A DNA stretch of 34,937 nt from Chloroflexota bacterium (GTDB lineage: Bacteria > Chloroflexota > Anaerolineae > Anaerolineales > Villigracilaceae): contig JAEWVF010000092.1 in assembly GCA_023459215.1 (NCBI GenBank), forward strand, positions 1-34,937, written 5' to 3'. The position numbers and the translations under genes are program-made. The notes under the pieces were generated by a model. The model did no database searches, was not told where the DNA came from, and saw only the letters and a list, made by a program, of their open reading frames with translations. Shown here one piece after another: positions 1 to 7,571 of this stretch. Numbering within the stretch: the first letter of the stretch is position 1; each line of letters opens with the position of its first letter.

Positions 1-838
1 GGTGCTTGGCCTTGTTGATTTGCTCCTTGGTGGCCGGCCAGCCCAAAATCGACTGGATTTCATGCACCACCTCGTCGCTCACGCCGCTGGCCTTGGCGAT
101 ATGCGGCTGCTGGGCCATATACTGGCATAAAAGCATCTTGGTGGTGTCGATGGCTTTATCGTGATCTTCATCCACAGAGCAGACGATTAGCTGTGGGCGG
201 TCGATGTCCTCCAGTTTGCGGCCAGCCTTCTTCGCCCCGGCCTCGAGCAGTTCGAGGGCGCGGTCGTTGTATTCGGGCGCGACACAGTAATTGAGCACGG
301 CCCCATCAGCGATCTCGCCGGTCAGTTCCATCATCTTGTCGCCGGTTGCGCCAATCATCAACGGCACGTTGCGCGGTTCGCGGCGGCCATGCACCACATC
401 CAGTTCGATGCCATCGACATGGATGAACTCGCCGTGGAAGGTGACCCGTTCCATGTTGAGCAGCCGGCGCATGATCTCGACGGTTTCTTTCATCGCGGTC
501 AGCGGCTTCTTGCGGTCGATGCCGACATTCTTGGCCAACGGGTCCCACCAGGCGCCGATGCCGCAGATGATACGTCCGGGGGCCAAATCATCCAGGGTCA
601 GGTAGGTGGCTGCCAGCAGGCCGATGTTGCGTGTCCAGTTGTTGATGACGCCCGAGCCGACCTTGAGCTTATCGGTAACGGCCGCATAGGCCGCCATCGG
701 GACGATGGCATCGCGCACCAGGCGGCTTTCCGCCTGCCAGACCGCTTCAAAACCTTTCGCCTCGGCATAGCGCGCGTAATCCAACCCGTCGCGCAGGTCG
801 TGCGAGTCTTGTAAATACAGAGCCACTCTTTGGGTCAT
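1..838 (-). CDS. LLM-class F420-dependent oxidoreductase (3' end outside window)
   Basis: About 279 codons are visible before the frame runs off the window start, so the C-terminus is missing. The ATG at 838 follows a strong GGAGG ribosome site. The N-terminus (MTQRVALYLQD), the segment VGSGVINNWTRN and the GIGAWWDPLAKNVGIDR loop fit the luciferase-like TIM-barrel family that includes methylene-tetrahydromethanopterin reductase (Mer) and other F420-dependent hydride-transfer enzymes. The substrate cannot be told from sequence. It lies 40 bp downstream of cofC on the same strand, which supports F420 rather than FMN as cofactor. The family is seen; F420 use is inferred from family plus context. 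Confidence 0.8.
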   Translation of the reverse strand, partial: MTQRVALYLQDSHDLRDGLDYARYAEAKGFEAVWQAESRLVRDAIVPMAAYAAVTDKLKVGSGVINNWTRNIGLLAATYLTLDDLAPGRIICGIGAWWDPLAKNVGIDRKKPLTAMKETVEIMRRLLNMERVTFHGEFIHVDGIELDVVHGRREPRNVPLMIGATGDKMMELTGEIADGAVLNYCVAPEYNDRALELLEAGAKKAGRKLEDIDRPQLIVCSVDEDHDKAIDTTKMLLCQYMAQQPHIAKASGVSDEVVHEIQSILGWPATKEQINKAKH

Positions 839-877
839 GGGTATCCTCCGGGGTTGCTTGTTGGTTTTGGTAATCAA

Positions 878-1495
878 TCAGTCCGGTGTCCCGGTTCTGA
901 CTGTATTGAACAAGTCCAGGTCTTCGGGTGTGTCCAGGTCGAGGGCCAGGTTGCTGTTTGTGACCACATTCAGGTGCGCGCCTTTACTGACAGCCATTTC
1001 ACTGTGGCGGGTGAAAGATTGCGGCCCGTAAACATAGGTCAATAATCCGGGCGGCGAAACCAGCAGGGCGTTGGTGCCGTCCTTGTGACGGTCGGGGGCG
1101 ATGGTGACGCTGGGAACCGGCGCTGCGTTGTGAACACTGATGAAACTTTCCAGGTCGGCCTGGCTCAGCAGGGGCAGGTCGGCAGGCAGGATCAGGATGC
1201 CGTTGACATCAAAAGCGCGCGCCAACACGGTTGCCCGTTGCAAGGCGTTGTTCAGGTTGGGGGTGCCATCTTCGAGCACGGTGCGGGCTTCAAACTCACG
1301 CGCAATTGCCAGTGCAGCCGGGTCGCGGCTGACCACCAGGGTTTGCCCGATCTGGGGCGTGGCGCGCAGGATGTAAAGTGCATTTTCAAGGAACATGCGA
1401 TTCAAGATCGAACGCTCATCGTCGCTTAAGACGCCGGAGAGGCGTGATTTTCCCAGCCGCAAAGGTTTAACAGGCACAATTGCCCAAATGCTCAT
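878..1495 (-). CDS. cofC: 2-phospho-L-lactate guanylyltransferase CofC
   Basis: A 205-residue cytoplasmic enzyme that activates 2-phospho-L-lactate (or a related phospho-acid) with GTP for coenzyme F420 synthesis. It begins MSIWAIVPVKPLRLGKSRL, the nucleotide-binding start of the CofC/MobA-like fold, and has ILILPADLPLLSQADLE, where the acidic residues bind metal and nucleotide. The frame stays open upstream to 1780, but the ATG at 1495 overlaps the cofD stop as ATGA. That start is chosen because it begins exactly at the conserved N-terminus and implies translational coupling. The length matches the family. Whether the substrate is phospholactate, phosphoenolpyruvate or 3-phosphoglycerate cannot be judged from the sequence. 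Confidence 0.9.
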   Translation of the reverse strand: MSIWAIVPVKPLRLGKSRLSGVLSDDERSILNRMFLENALYILRATPQIGQTLVVSRDPAALAIAREFEARTVLEDGTPNLNNALQRATVLARAFDVNGILILPADLPLLSQADLESFISVHNAAPVPSVTIAPDRHKDGTNALLVSPPGLLTYVYGPQSFTRHSEMAVSKGAHLNVVTNSNLALDLDTPEDLDLFNTVRTGTPD

Positions 1496-2451
1496 AATGC
1501 TAATCTCTGTATAAAGTTTAGCACATCTTGGGCCAATTGAGAGCGGTTGTCTGACAAATTCATGATTGTATTTGTGCAAAGGGGGACGATTCCCAGCGCC
1601 GAAACGGGTTCCGCCAGAGCGGCGTCGACGGTGTCGAGCACGAATCCCGTCAGGAACGGACTCCCGTAATGCCTGGCTACCGCTAAAGCGGAGGGTTCGA
1701 TGCCCAGTTCGGCGAACATCTTGGCCGCCGGGCCTTTGACCGTTTTGCCGCCGATGATCGGGCTGACGGCGACCAGGCACTTGGACTCAAAAATCTCCAG
1801 ATTTTTAAGTGTTTTCAGAATCGGATCGACGCTGACCCAGGGGTTGCTCGGGCAAATAACCACTGCGTCTGCCGTTGCCAGCGCTTCCGCAACTCCTGGC
1901 GCGGGCCGGGCCTTTTCGATGCCCGCAAAGCGGAATCTCTTGACGGTTGGCTCACAGCGCTGATGCACGAAATATTCCTGGAAGGCCAGTTCGCCCATTT
2001 CAACGCTATCGACCATCGTCGCAACCGGATCGTCGCTCATCGGCAGGACGGTATGGCGCACGCCCCAACGGGCGCAAAAATCGCGGGTGATGCTCGAGAG
2101 TGGCTCCCCGTCTCGTAAACGGCGAGTCCGTTCGAGGTGGGTGGCGAGGTCTTTGTCACCCAGACGGAACCAGGCCTCCGCGCCGAGGCGTTCCATCTGC
2201 TCGAAAACGCTCCAGCTTTCATCCTGCCTGCCCCAGCCCGTGAGCGGGTTGGCCAGCCCGGCCAGAGTATAGCAAACGGTATCGATGTCGGGGGAGATGT
2301 TCAGGCCCCAGTGGGTGAAATCATCGCCGGTGTTGACGATGACGGTCAGGTTTTCGGGTTGCAATACTTGGGCCAGGCCATCGGCCAGTTTTGCGCCGCC
2401 GACGCCGCCTGCCAGGGCGACAATCTTGGGTTGTTTTTGGGATGGGTTCAT
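1492..2451 (-). CDS. cofD: 2-phospho-L-lactate transferase CofD
   Basis: A 319-residue transferase that joins the activated phospho-acid moiety to the deazaflavin Fo, giving F420-0. The N-terminal IVALAGGVGGAKLADGLA contains the GGVGGAK loop, and NTGDDFTHWGLNISPD carries the conserved Asp pair of the CofD fold. VICPSNPWVSVDPIL and SPIIGGKTVKGPAAKMF are further family motifs. The length is normal. Its stop overlaps the cofC start (ATGA). No Fo synthase (cofG/cofH) or glutamyl ligase (cofE) is in the window, so the rest of the pathway must be elsewhere. No good ribosome site precedes the start, but no other start preserves the glycine loop. Confidence 0.93.
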   Translation of the reverse strand: MNPSQKQPKIVALAGGVGGAKLADGLAQVLQPENLTVIVNTGDDFTHWGLNISPDIDTVCYTLAGLANPLTGWGRQDESWSVFEQMERLGAEAWFRLGDKDLATHLERTRRLRDGEPLSSITRDFCARWGVRHTVLPMSDDPVATMVDSVEMGELAFQEYFVHQRCEPTVKRFRFAGIEKARPAPGVAEALATADAVVICPSNPWVSVDPILKTLKNLEIFESKCLVAVSPIIGGKTVKGPAAKMFAELGIEPSALAVARHYGSPFLTGFVLDTVDAALAEPVSALGIVPLCTNTIMNLSDNRSQLAQDVLNFIQRLAL

Positions 2452-2475
2452 GGGGAATGGATGCTCGTGGTGGAA

Positions 2476-3045
2476 TTAGCGCAGGTGCGCGGGCAGGGGC
2501 GGCCAGTCAGGCGATTGTTCGGTTTGTTCCTGCCAGTTTTCTTTGCCGCTCCAGGATTCGATTTGCAGGGCGTAAACGGAGGTGCGCGCCAGTTCCTGGT
2601 CGCTGATCGGGCGGTACTCGACCCCCGCTTCGAGTTTTGGGAAATATTTGCGCAGCAGGCCATACAGGGCGCGCCGCCGGTCTTCATCGGACTTCAGCAG
2701 GATAACTTTTCCGAAAACCATCACCGAGCGGTACTGAACGCTGAACTCAAGCGCCGTATTGGCCGGCAGGAAACGCCCGGTTTCGCTGACTTCGAGGCAG
2801 ACCTGGGGGTTGTGCTCCAGGTTGTCACGCATCCGCCCGGCAATGTTGGAATGAAAGATGATTTGCCGGTTTTCTTCGTCAAACCAGAAGTTGGTGGGTG
2901 TGACGTAAGGCTGTCCGGCGCGAGCGTGCCCCAGGTGGCCGATTTCGGCGCGATGCAGGTAGGCGCGAATCCAGGCCTCGTTGCGGTGATATTCGGGCAG
3001 GCGCTGGAATTGGGTTGGGGCAGCGTTTTCATAATTTCTGGGCAT
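2476..3045 (-). CDS. Pyridoxamine 5'-phosphate oxidase-like split-barrel flavin/F420-binding protein
   Basis: A 189-residue protein of the FMN-binding split-barrel fold. Recognisable parts are GHLGHARAGQPYVTPTNFW near residue 38, QIIFHSNIAGRMRDNLEHNP near 66 and a following VCLEVSE strand, the order usual for PPOX/NimA-like proteins that bind FMN, heme or F420. It ends 25 bp before cofD on the same strand, so it is probably co-transcribed with the F420 genes and could be an F420-dependent reductase. That is inference from position. It is not a true PdxH, because the C-terminal PLP-site motifs are absent. Confidence 0.72.
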   Translation of the reverse strand: MPRNYENAAPTQFQRLPEYHRNEAWIRAYLHRAEIGHLGHARAGQPYVTPTNFWFDEENRQIIFHSNIAGRMRDNLEHNPQVCLEVSETGRFLPANTALEFSVQYRSVMVFGKVILLKSDEDRRRALYGLLRKYFPKLEAGVEYRPISDQELARTSVYALQIESWSGKENWQEQTEQSPDWPPLPAHLR

Positions 3046-3048
3046 GGT

Positions 3049-3318
3049 TCAGTTTCCCTTGATGCTGTTCCATAGCTGGCGGGCCGGGTCGGGGATTTCG
3101 CGCGCCGACTTGGCCAGGATGTCGAAGGTGCGCTCAATGAGCTGGTCGAGATGGGTTTCATCGAGCGCCAGCCCGGCCTCGGCGGATTCGAGAACCTTGA
3201 CGAGCGACCGCCGCAGTCCGCTGGCGCGGCGCGCCCAGATCGAATCGACGGAGAGTCGTTCGAGGCGCGGAGTCAGCAGCCGGATCAGTTCTATTCTGGG
3301 ATTTGTTGGGGTATTCAC
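3049..3318 (-). CDS. Small conserved-looking protein of unknown function
   Basis: An 89-residue protein with a GTG start at 3318, not recognised. It is predicted to be mostly helical and charged (for example RLERLSVDSIWARRASGLRRSL and LDQLIERTFDILAKSAREI), with no signal peptide or membrane segment. It ends 3 bp before the split-barrel gene, so the two are very likely one transcript, perhaps with an accessory or dimer-partner role. The alternative that the ORF is spurious is less likely given the tight spacing and ordinary composition. Confidence 0.55.
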   Translation of the reverse strand: MNTPTNPRIELIRLLTPRLERLSVDSIWARRASGLRRSLVKVLESAEAGLALDETHLDQLIERTFDILAKSAREIPDPARQLWNSIKGN

Positions 3319-3343
3319 AGGGATATTGTAGTCAGGGAGCAGG

Positions 3344-3391
3344 AAAGAAGAAAGAGGAAAGAATGCTGATTTTCTTTCCTCTTTCTTCTTT
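3344..3391. repeat. Perfect 18-bp purine/pyrimidine inverted repeat
   Basis: AAAGAAGAAAGAGGAAAG at 3344-3361 is the exact reverse complement of 3374-3391, with a 12-base loop. It lies between the SUF operon and the F420 block, both read leftward, and could act as terminator or processing signal. Its all-purine arm resembles the spacer repeats in the 24-28 kb region, so it may belong to a dispersed family. Confidence 0.7.
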
Positions 3392-3438
3392 TATTGTACT
3401 ATTCAACCGTATTTTTTGGCTTTATTTTGCTCTAAACT

Positions 3439-3527
3439 TGTCATTTCGAAGGAGCCGCGCAGCGGCGACTGAGAAATCTTGCGCAATGTTGTTAAGATTT
3501 CTCGCCAAAAAGCGGCTCGAAATGACA
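3439..3527. repeat. REP-like palindromic element, copy 1
   Basis: The 89-bp element starts TGTCATTTCGAAGGAGC and ends with the complementary CGAAATGACA, with internal stems (GAGAAATCTT against AAGATTTCTC). Similar elements lie at 7471-7571 and 29990-30079, and a half copy at 6078-6106. All are intergenic. No coding capacity. Confidence 0.8.
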
Positions 3528-3560
3528 ACCTAGCGCTGAACGGTAACGTTTTATCAGGGA

Positions 3561-3908
3561 TTATTCTTTGGGCAAGCCGAGCCAGATGTTGCCGTCCACT
3601 ACTTTGACCGGGTAAGCGGGGATATCGACCACAGCCGGCATCTGGACCGCCTTCCCGCTGCGGATGTCGAATTCTGCGCCATGTCGCGGGCAGACGATGT
3701 TGTGGTCTTCCAGGTCGCCATCGCCGAGCGGGCCGTCATCGTGGGTACACAGGTCAGCGATGGCGAAAATTTGCCCGGCAACGTTGAACAGCACGATCGA
3801 TTTCCCGTCCAGTTCGACGAACAAACGCTCACCGTTGGGCAGTTCGCTGGCCGGGGCAATCTCGAAGAAATTGGCTTTTGCTTCGTCAAAACCGGTGTAA
3901 TTGAACAT
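3561..3908 (-). CDS. Rieske-type [2Fe-2S] ferredoxin
   Basis: A 115-residue soluble Rieske protein, last gene of the SUF operon. The cluster ligands are visible: C54-T-H56 in ADLCTHDDGPLGDG and C73-P-R-H76 in IVCPRHGAEFD. This is the two-box CxH...CxxH pattern of small Rieske ferredoxins such as those of dioxygenase and nitrite reductase systems. The ORF is open upstream to 3992, but the ATG at 3908 has a GGAG site formed by the last codons of sufU and starts at the usual position. It probably moves electrons for Fe-S assembly or is a client; the exact role is inferred from location only. Confidence 0.88.
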   Translation of the reverse strand: MFNYTGFDEAKANFFEIAPASELPNGERLFVELDGKSIVLFNVAGQIFAIADLCTHDDGPLGDGDLEDHNIVCPRHGAEFDIRSGKAVQMPAVVDIPAYPVKVVDGNIWLGLPKE

Positions 3909-3913
3909 CGTGT

Positions 3914-4309
3914 TTACTCCACCAAATCGTCGCCGGCTTCGCCGAGACCGTAAACGCCCGCTTTGAGCACTTTGAGCGAGAGCAGGGCGCATTTCAGGCG
4001 CACCGGGCCGAGGTCGATGCCCAACAGATCGAGCACATCTTGCCGGTTTAGTTTTTTGATTTCTGCGAGGGGCTTGCCGATAATCGATTCCATCAACAGG
4101 TCGGCGGAGGCTTGCGAGATGGCGCAGCCGTGGCCGTCGAAACGGGCATCGCTGACGACGCCATCTGCGCCGACTTGCAGGGTGACTTCGATGTGGTCGC
4201 CGCAGAGCGGATTTTTGTCTTCGAAGAAAATATCGTGCGGGTCGAGCCGGCCCCGGTAGCCGGGATTTTTATAGTGCTCGATGATGACTTCGCGGTAGAG
4301 ATCGTCCAT
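3914..4309 (-). CDS. sufU: Fe-S cluster assembly scaffold/sulfur acceptor SufU
   Basis: A 131-residue NifU-N/SufU family protein following sufS. In Firmicutes SufU is a zinc protein that takes persulfide sulfur from SufS. Conserved ligands are C36 with D38 (PLCGDH), C62 (GHGCAISQASA) and C107 (RLKCALL). The start MDDLYREVIIEHYKNP is typical of SufU. The spacing C62 to C107 is 45 residues, close to IscU (about 43) and shorter than Bacillus SufU (about 62), so the SufU-specific insert seems missing. That leaves its mode, scaffold or sulfur relay, open. It ends 5 bp before the Rieske gene. Confidence 0.88.
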   Translation of the reverse strand: MDDLYREVIIEHYKNPGYRGRLDPHDIFFEDKNPLCGDHIEVTLQVGADGVVSDARFDGHGCAISQASADLLMESIIGKPLAEIKKLNRQDVLDLLGIDLGPVRLKCALLSLKVLKAGVYGLGEAGDDLVE

Positions 4310-4354
4310 AAGGTTTTTCCGGTGTTGGGGTATTAGATGTCAGGCTTTCGTTGT

Positions 4355-4421
4355 CCAGTTATGCGGTTATCCGCCTGTTCGGTTTTGGATTAACTGGTCA
4401 ACAGGATAACCGATTAACCGG
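4355..4421. repeat. Imperfect inverted repeat between sufU and sufS
   Basis: CCAGTTATGCGGTTATCC at 4355-4372 pairs with 4404-4421 at about 15 of 18 positions. It fills most of the 120-bp sufS-sufU spacer. It may be an interspersed element, or an RNA hairpin affecting stability or expression of the distal SUF genes. Confidence 0.6.
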
Positions 4422-4429
4422 ATAACTTT

Positions 4430-5656
4430 CTATGCAAAATATTTCTTGACTTTGTAAATTCCTTCCACCAATTTGTCCACTTCTGCTGTGGTTGAGTACA
4501 GGTAGAAGCTGGCGCGGCTGGTGGCCGGGATGTTGAACTTCTCGTGCAGGGGTTGGGCGCAATGATGACCGGCGCGCACCGCAATCCCGTCGCCGTCCAG
4601 GATTTGGGCGACATCGTGCGGATGAACGCCATCGAGGATGAAGGAGGCCACCCCGCCTTTTTTATCAGCAGACGGGCCGAACAGTTTCAGGCCGGGAATC
4701 TCCTCCAGCCGCTCGAGGGCGTATTCGCTGATGGCGTGTTCGTGAGCGGCGATGGCGTCCATGCCGATCTGGGTCAGGTATTCGCAGGCGGCCCCGAAAC
4801 CGACTGCTTCGGCGATGGCGGGCGTCCCGGCTTCGAATTTATATGGGATGGTGTTGGGCGTAAACGAGCGCAGGTGGACGGTTTTGATCATGTCGCCGCC
4901 GCCGAGGAAGGGCGGCATCGCTTCGAGCAGGGCTTGCTTGCCGTATAAAGCGCCGATGCCGGTTGGGCCAACCATTTTGTGGGCCGAAAAGGCCAGGAAA
5001 TCAACATCCAGGTCTTGCACATCGACGGCGAAATGCGGCACGGATTGGGCGCCATCGACCAGCGTAATCGCCCCGGCTTGATGAGCCAGGCGGATGATTT
5101 CTTTGGCAGGATTAATCGTCCCGAGCACGTTCGACATATGGGTGAACGCAACCAGTTTGGGGCCAAGTTCGAGCAGTTTACGGTATTCGTCCAGGTCGAG
5201 CAAACCGTCCGGGGTGACTGGAATAAATTCCAGACGCACGCCGCGCTCGGCGGCCAGCATGTGCCAGGGGACGAGATTGCTGTGGTGCTCCATCTCGGTG
5301 GTGATGAGCAGGTCGCCGCTCTTCAGGTTGGCGCGCGCCCAGGTGTAGGCCACCAGGTTGATCGATTCGGTGGTGTTGCGGGTGTAAATCACCTGGCGGG
5401 CAGCGGGAGCGTTGATGAAACGGGCGATGCTTTCGCGCGCTTTTTCGTATAGTCCTGTGGCTTCTTCGGCCAGGGTATGCACCCCGCGATGGATGTTGGC
5501 GTTCGAGTTGCGGTAGTAACTGTCCATGGCGGCCAGCACGGCCTCGGGTTTGTGCGAGGTCGCGGTCGAATCCAGATAGACCAGGGGAACGCCGGGGCGC
5601 ACTTCCCGAGCCAGGGTCGGGAAATCGTCCCGAATTTTCTGAAGTTCAAAAGCCAT
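4430..5656 (-). CDS. sufS: Cysteine desulfurase SufS
   Basis: A 408-residue PLP enzyme that removes sulfur from L-cysteine for cluster assembly. The Schiff-base lysine is K227 in FSAHKMVGPTG, the catalytic cysteine is C366 in RAGHHCAQPLH, and HHSN near residue 124 contacts the cofactor. RAGHHCAQPLH is the class II (SufS/CsdA) form of the active-site loop, so this is not IscS. The length is standard. It starts 3 bp after the upstream small gene, and SufU downstream is the expected sulfur acceptor. Confidence 0.95.
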   Translation of the reverse strand: MAFELQKIRDDFPTLAREVRPGVPLVYLDSTATSHKPEAVLAAMDSYYRNSNANIHRGVHTLAEEATGLYEKARESIARFINAPAARQVIYTRNTTESINLVAYTWARANLKSGDLLITTEMEHHSNLVPWHMLAAERGVRLEFIPVTPDGLLDLDEYRKLLELGPKLVAFTHMSNVLGTINPAKEIIRLAHQAGAITLVDGAQSVPHFAVDVQDLDVDFLAFSAHKMVGPTGIGALYGKQALLEAMPPFLGGGDMIKTVHLRSFTPNTIPYKFEAGTPAIAEAVGFGAACEYLTQIGMDAIAAHEHAISEYALERLEEIPGLKLFGPSADKKGGVASFILDGVHPHDVAQILDGDGIAVRAGHHCAQPLHEKFNIPATSRASFYLYSTTAEVDKLVEGIYKVKKYFA

Positions 5657-5659
5657 GGT

Positions 5660-5923
5660 TTATTCTTTGACCTTTTTGGTGACCGGGCGGATTTGTTCGG
5701 AGTTGGTCGGGTACCACAGGATGCGGTCGGGAACCATCCAGCCATCGGTCAGGAAAACGTTGCCGCGGAATTGAACGGCAACCATCTTGTTGTCAACCTG
5801 CACCACAATCCCTTTCAGCCAGCCGCGCACGCGGTCTGAACCTTTTTCATGGTCGCAAAAGGCTTCGACCATATCTCCTACTTCGAAAATGTGCTGGGCG
5901 TCGGGTGAACGCATAAAGGACAT
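5660..5923 (-). CDS. Small beta-rich protein of unknown function in the SUF operon
   Basis: An 87-residue protein, not assigned to a family. Start chosen at 5923 because GGAGG lies four bases upstream; the frame is open further to 5986. The sequence alternates short strands (IFEVGDMVEAFCDHE, VRGWLKGIVVQVDNKMVAV, FRGNVFLTDGWMV) in a pattern like an SH3/KOW-like or tudor-like barrel. The same order (D-x-V-x-A, R-G-W-x-x-G, D-x-x-x-V) appears in small nucleic-acid or protein docking domains. It has one cysteine and no membrane segment. Its position between sufD and sufS, 3 bp from sufS, suggests an accessory role in cluster assembly. Confidence 0.65.
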   Translation of the reverse strand: MSFMRSPDAQHIFEVGDMVEAFCDHEKGSDRVRGWLKGIVVQVDNKMVAVQFRGNVFLTDGWMVPDRILWYPTNSEQIRPVTKKVKE

Positions 5924-6026
5924 AGAACCTCCCCGGATGTTTCTCTGGAATGGGCCTCGCGGCGGGATGTTTTGTGCTGGTTTCATTGTGCCTCTATTAT
6001 AGAAGGTTTTCCAAGTTTTAGGCCGT

Positions 6027-6056
6027 CACCCCCTTCCCAATTTTGGAAAGGGGGTG
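6027..6056. repeat. Strong GC hairpin in the sufD-to-small-gene spacer
   Basis: CACCCCCTTCCC at 6027-6038 pairs with 6045-6056 with one mismatch and a 6-base loop. No T-run follows on the minus strand, so it looks more like an mRNA processing or stability hairpin inside the SUF transcript than a full terminator. Confidence 0.6.
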
Positions 6057-6077
6057 GGCGTTTCTTTGTAAAAATCT

Positions 6078-6106
6078 GAGATTTCTTGCTTTCGCTCGAA
6101 ATGTCA
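6078..6106. repeat. Half copy of the REP-like element
   Basis: GAGATTTCTTGC...CGCTCGAAATGTCA matches the right half of the element at 3439-3527 (AGATTTCTCGC...GGCTCGAAATGACA). The left half is absent. It sits just after the sufD stop. Confidence 0.55.
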
Positions 6107-6116
6107 AGCGGGTGGG

Positions 6117-7454
6117 TTATCCCATTTTTTCGAGGATGGCCTGCTGGAAGCGTTCGCGGACGCCCTCGAAGGGGATGCGCTGCATGATCGGGTCGAAGAA
6201 GCCTTCAACCACCAGCCGGGCGGCGTCTTTGCGCGGGATGCCGCGCGATTCAAGGTAGAAGAGCGGTTCTTCTTCCAATTTGCCGACGGTCGCGCCGTGG
6301 GTGCAGCGCACATCGTCGGCCAGGATTTCAAGGCCGGGGATGCTGTCGGCGCGGGCCTGGTCGTCAAGCACCAGGTTGCGGTTGGCCTGATATCCGTCGG
6401 TTTTCTGCGCGCCAGGGGCGACATAGATCATGCCTTGCCAGACTGAGCGGCTCTTTCCTTTTAATGCGCCCTTGAAAAGCAGGTCGCTGGTGGTGTTGGC
6501 GGCCAGGTGGTTCTGCTGGGTATCGTGGTCGAGGTGCTGATTGCCATCGGTGAAGTAGAAGCCGGACATGCGTCCGACTGCACCCTGACCGGCCAGGTCG
6601 AGTTCGGAAAAGTTCTTGGTCAGGCGCGAGCCGATGGCGCCGAAAATCCAGTCGAGATTGGCGTCGCGTTCGACGCGCACGCGCTCGTGGCTGAAATTCC
6701 AGACGTGTTTGCCCCAGGATTGCAGTTCAACGAAACGCAGGTTTGCGCCCTGCAAAACCTGGATTTCAACCAGACCGGCGTGCATGGAGTTGGATCCGCT
6801 TTCGCTGGGGGAGGCCGATTCGTGAACGAAAGTAGCCGAAGCGCCTTCGTCGATCAGGACGAGGATGTGCGAGATGTGGGCCAGGTTTTCGCCGGGGCCC
6901 CAGAGCACGGAATGGAAGGGTTCTTCGACTTGCAGGCCCTTGGGCACATACAAGACAACGCCGTTCTGCGAAAAAGCGCCAGCCAGGGCGGCAAATTTGC
7001 CTTCTTCGGGGTTGACGGTTTTAGAAACCAGTTTTTGGAGCAGTTCAGGATGCTCGCGCTCGGCGGTTTTCAGGTCGGTGAAGATGATGCCTTTTTGGGC
7101 AAGTTTTTCATCCAGGTCGACGCTGGAACCGCCAGGGGTCAGGATAATCTGTCCGCCGTGCTGGTCGCTGGTCAGCGGTTTGAGCAGATCTTCGGGCACG
7201 GGCGGCAGATCGTGGAATGCACCTTGCTTCGGCAGGTTGAAAACGTCTGCGGGCAGGAAGCGCAAATCGGTGCGCCGCCAGGCCTCATCGGCGGTGGTTG
7301 GCATCCTGGTGCGCGTGTAAGCGGCAAAGGCGCGGTTACGGTATTCGGTCAACGCTCCGCCGGGCAGGTCGGCCTGGCCGAAGGCAAATTCCTTGGCGGC
7401 AGCGTCCGGGCGGCGGGAGCGGGAGGTGACAACGACTTGGGGTTTTTCGTTCAT
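6117..7454 (-). CDS. sufD: Fe-S cluster assembly protein SufD
   Basis: A 445-residue SufB/SufD-family beta-helix protein and partner of SufB in the SufBC2D scaffold. The C-terminal half has the family pattern: GANLRFVELQSWGKHVWNF, a DGNQHLDHDTQQNH segment near the middle, RSVWQGMIYVAPGAQKTDGYQANRNLVL, and C-terminal HGATVGKLEEEPLFYLESRG. The ATG at 7454 has a GGATGAG-like site, while the in-frame ATG at 7469 lies at the edge of a repeat with no ribosome site, so 7454 is preferred. SufD rather than SufB is called because of the short divergent N-terminus and its position after sufB. Confidence 0.92.
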   Translation of the reverse strand: MNEKPQVVVTSRSRRPDAAAKEFAFGQADLPGGALTEYRNRAFAAYTRTRMPTTADEAWRRTDLRFLPADVFNLPKQGAFHDLPPVPEDLLKPLTSDQHGGQIILTPGGSSVDLDEKLAQKGIIFTDLKTAEREHPELLQKLVSKTVNPEEGKFAALAGAFSQNGVVLYVPKGLQVEEPFHSVLWGPGENLAHISHILVLIDEGASATFVHESASPSESGSNSMHAGLVEIQVLQGANLRFVELQSWGKHVWNFSHERVRVERDANLDWIFGAIGSRLTKNFSELDLAGQGAVGRMSGFYFTDGNQHLDHDTQQNHLAANTTSDLLFKGALKGKSRSVWQGMIYVAPGAQKTDGYQANRNLVLDDQARADSIPGLEILADDVRCTHGATVGKLEEEPLFYLESRGIPRKDAARLVVEGFFDPIMQRIPFEGVRERFQQAILEKMG

Positions 7455-7470
7455 GATTTTCTCATCCATG

Positions 7471-7571
7471 TGTCATTGCGAAGGAGCGCAGCGACTGAAG
7501 CAATCTCCCGTATAAAAGGAGCAATCGGTTCAAGAGCAGATTGCTTCGCCCCTGCGGGGCTTGCAATGACA
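7471..7571. repeat. REP-like palindromic element, copy 2 (in the sufB-sufD spacer)
   Basis: The 101-bp element begins TGTCATTGCGAAGGAGCGCA and ends GCAATGACA, with the internal pair AAGCAATCT and AGATTGCTTC. It occupies the whole sufB-sufD spacer: its right edge abuts the sufB stop codon at 7572 and its left edge lies about 17 bp from the sufD start. Confidence 0.85.

Noticed and set aside
2137..3075. 312-codon plus-strand frame opposite cofD and the split-barrel gene
   Set aside because: Runs antisense across two recognised genes and their spacer.
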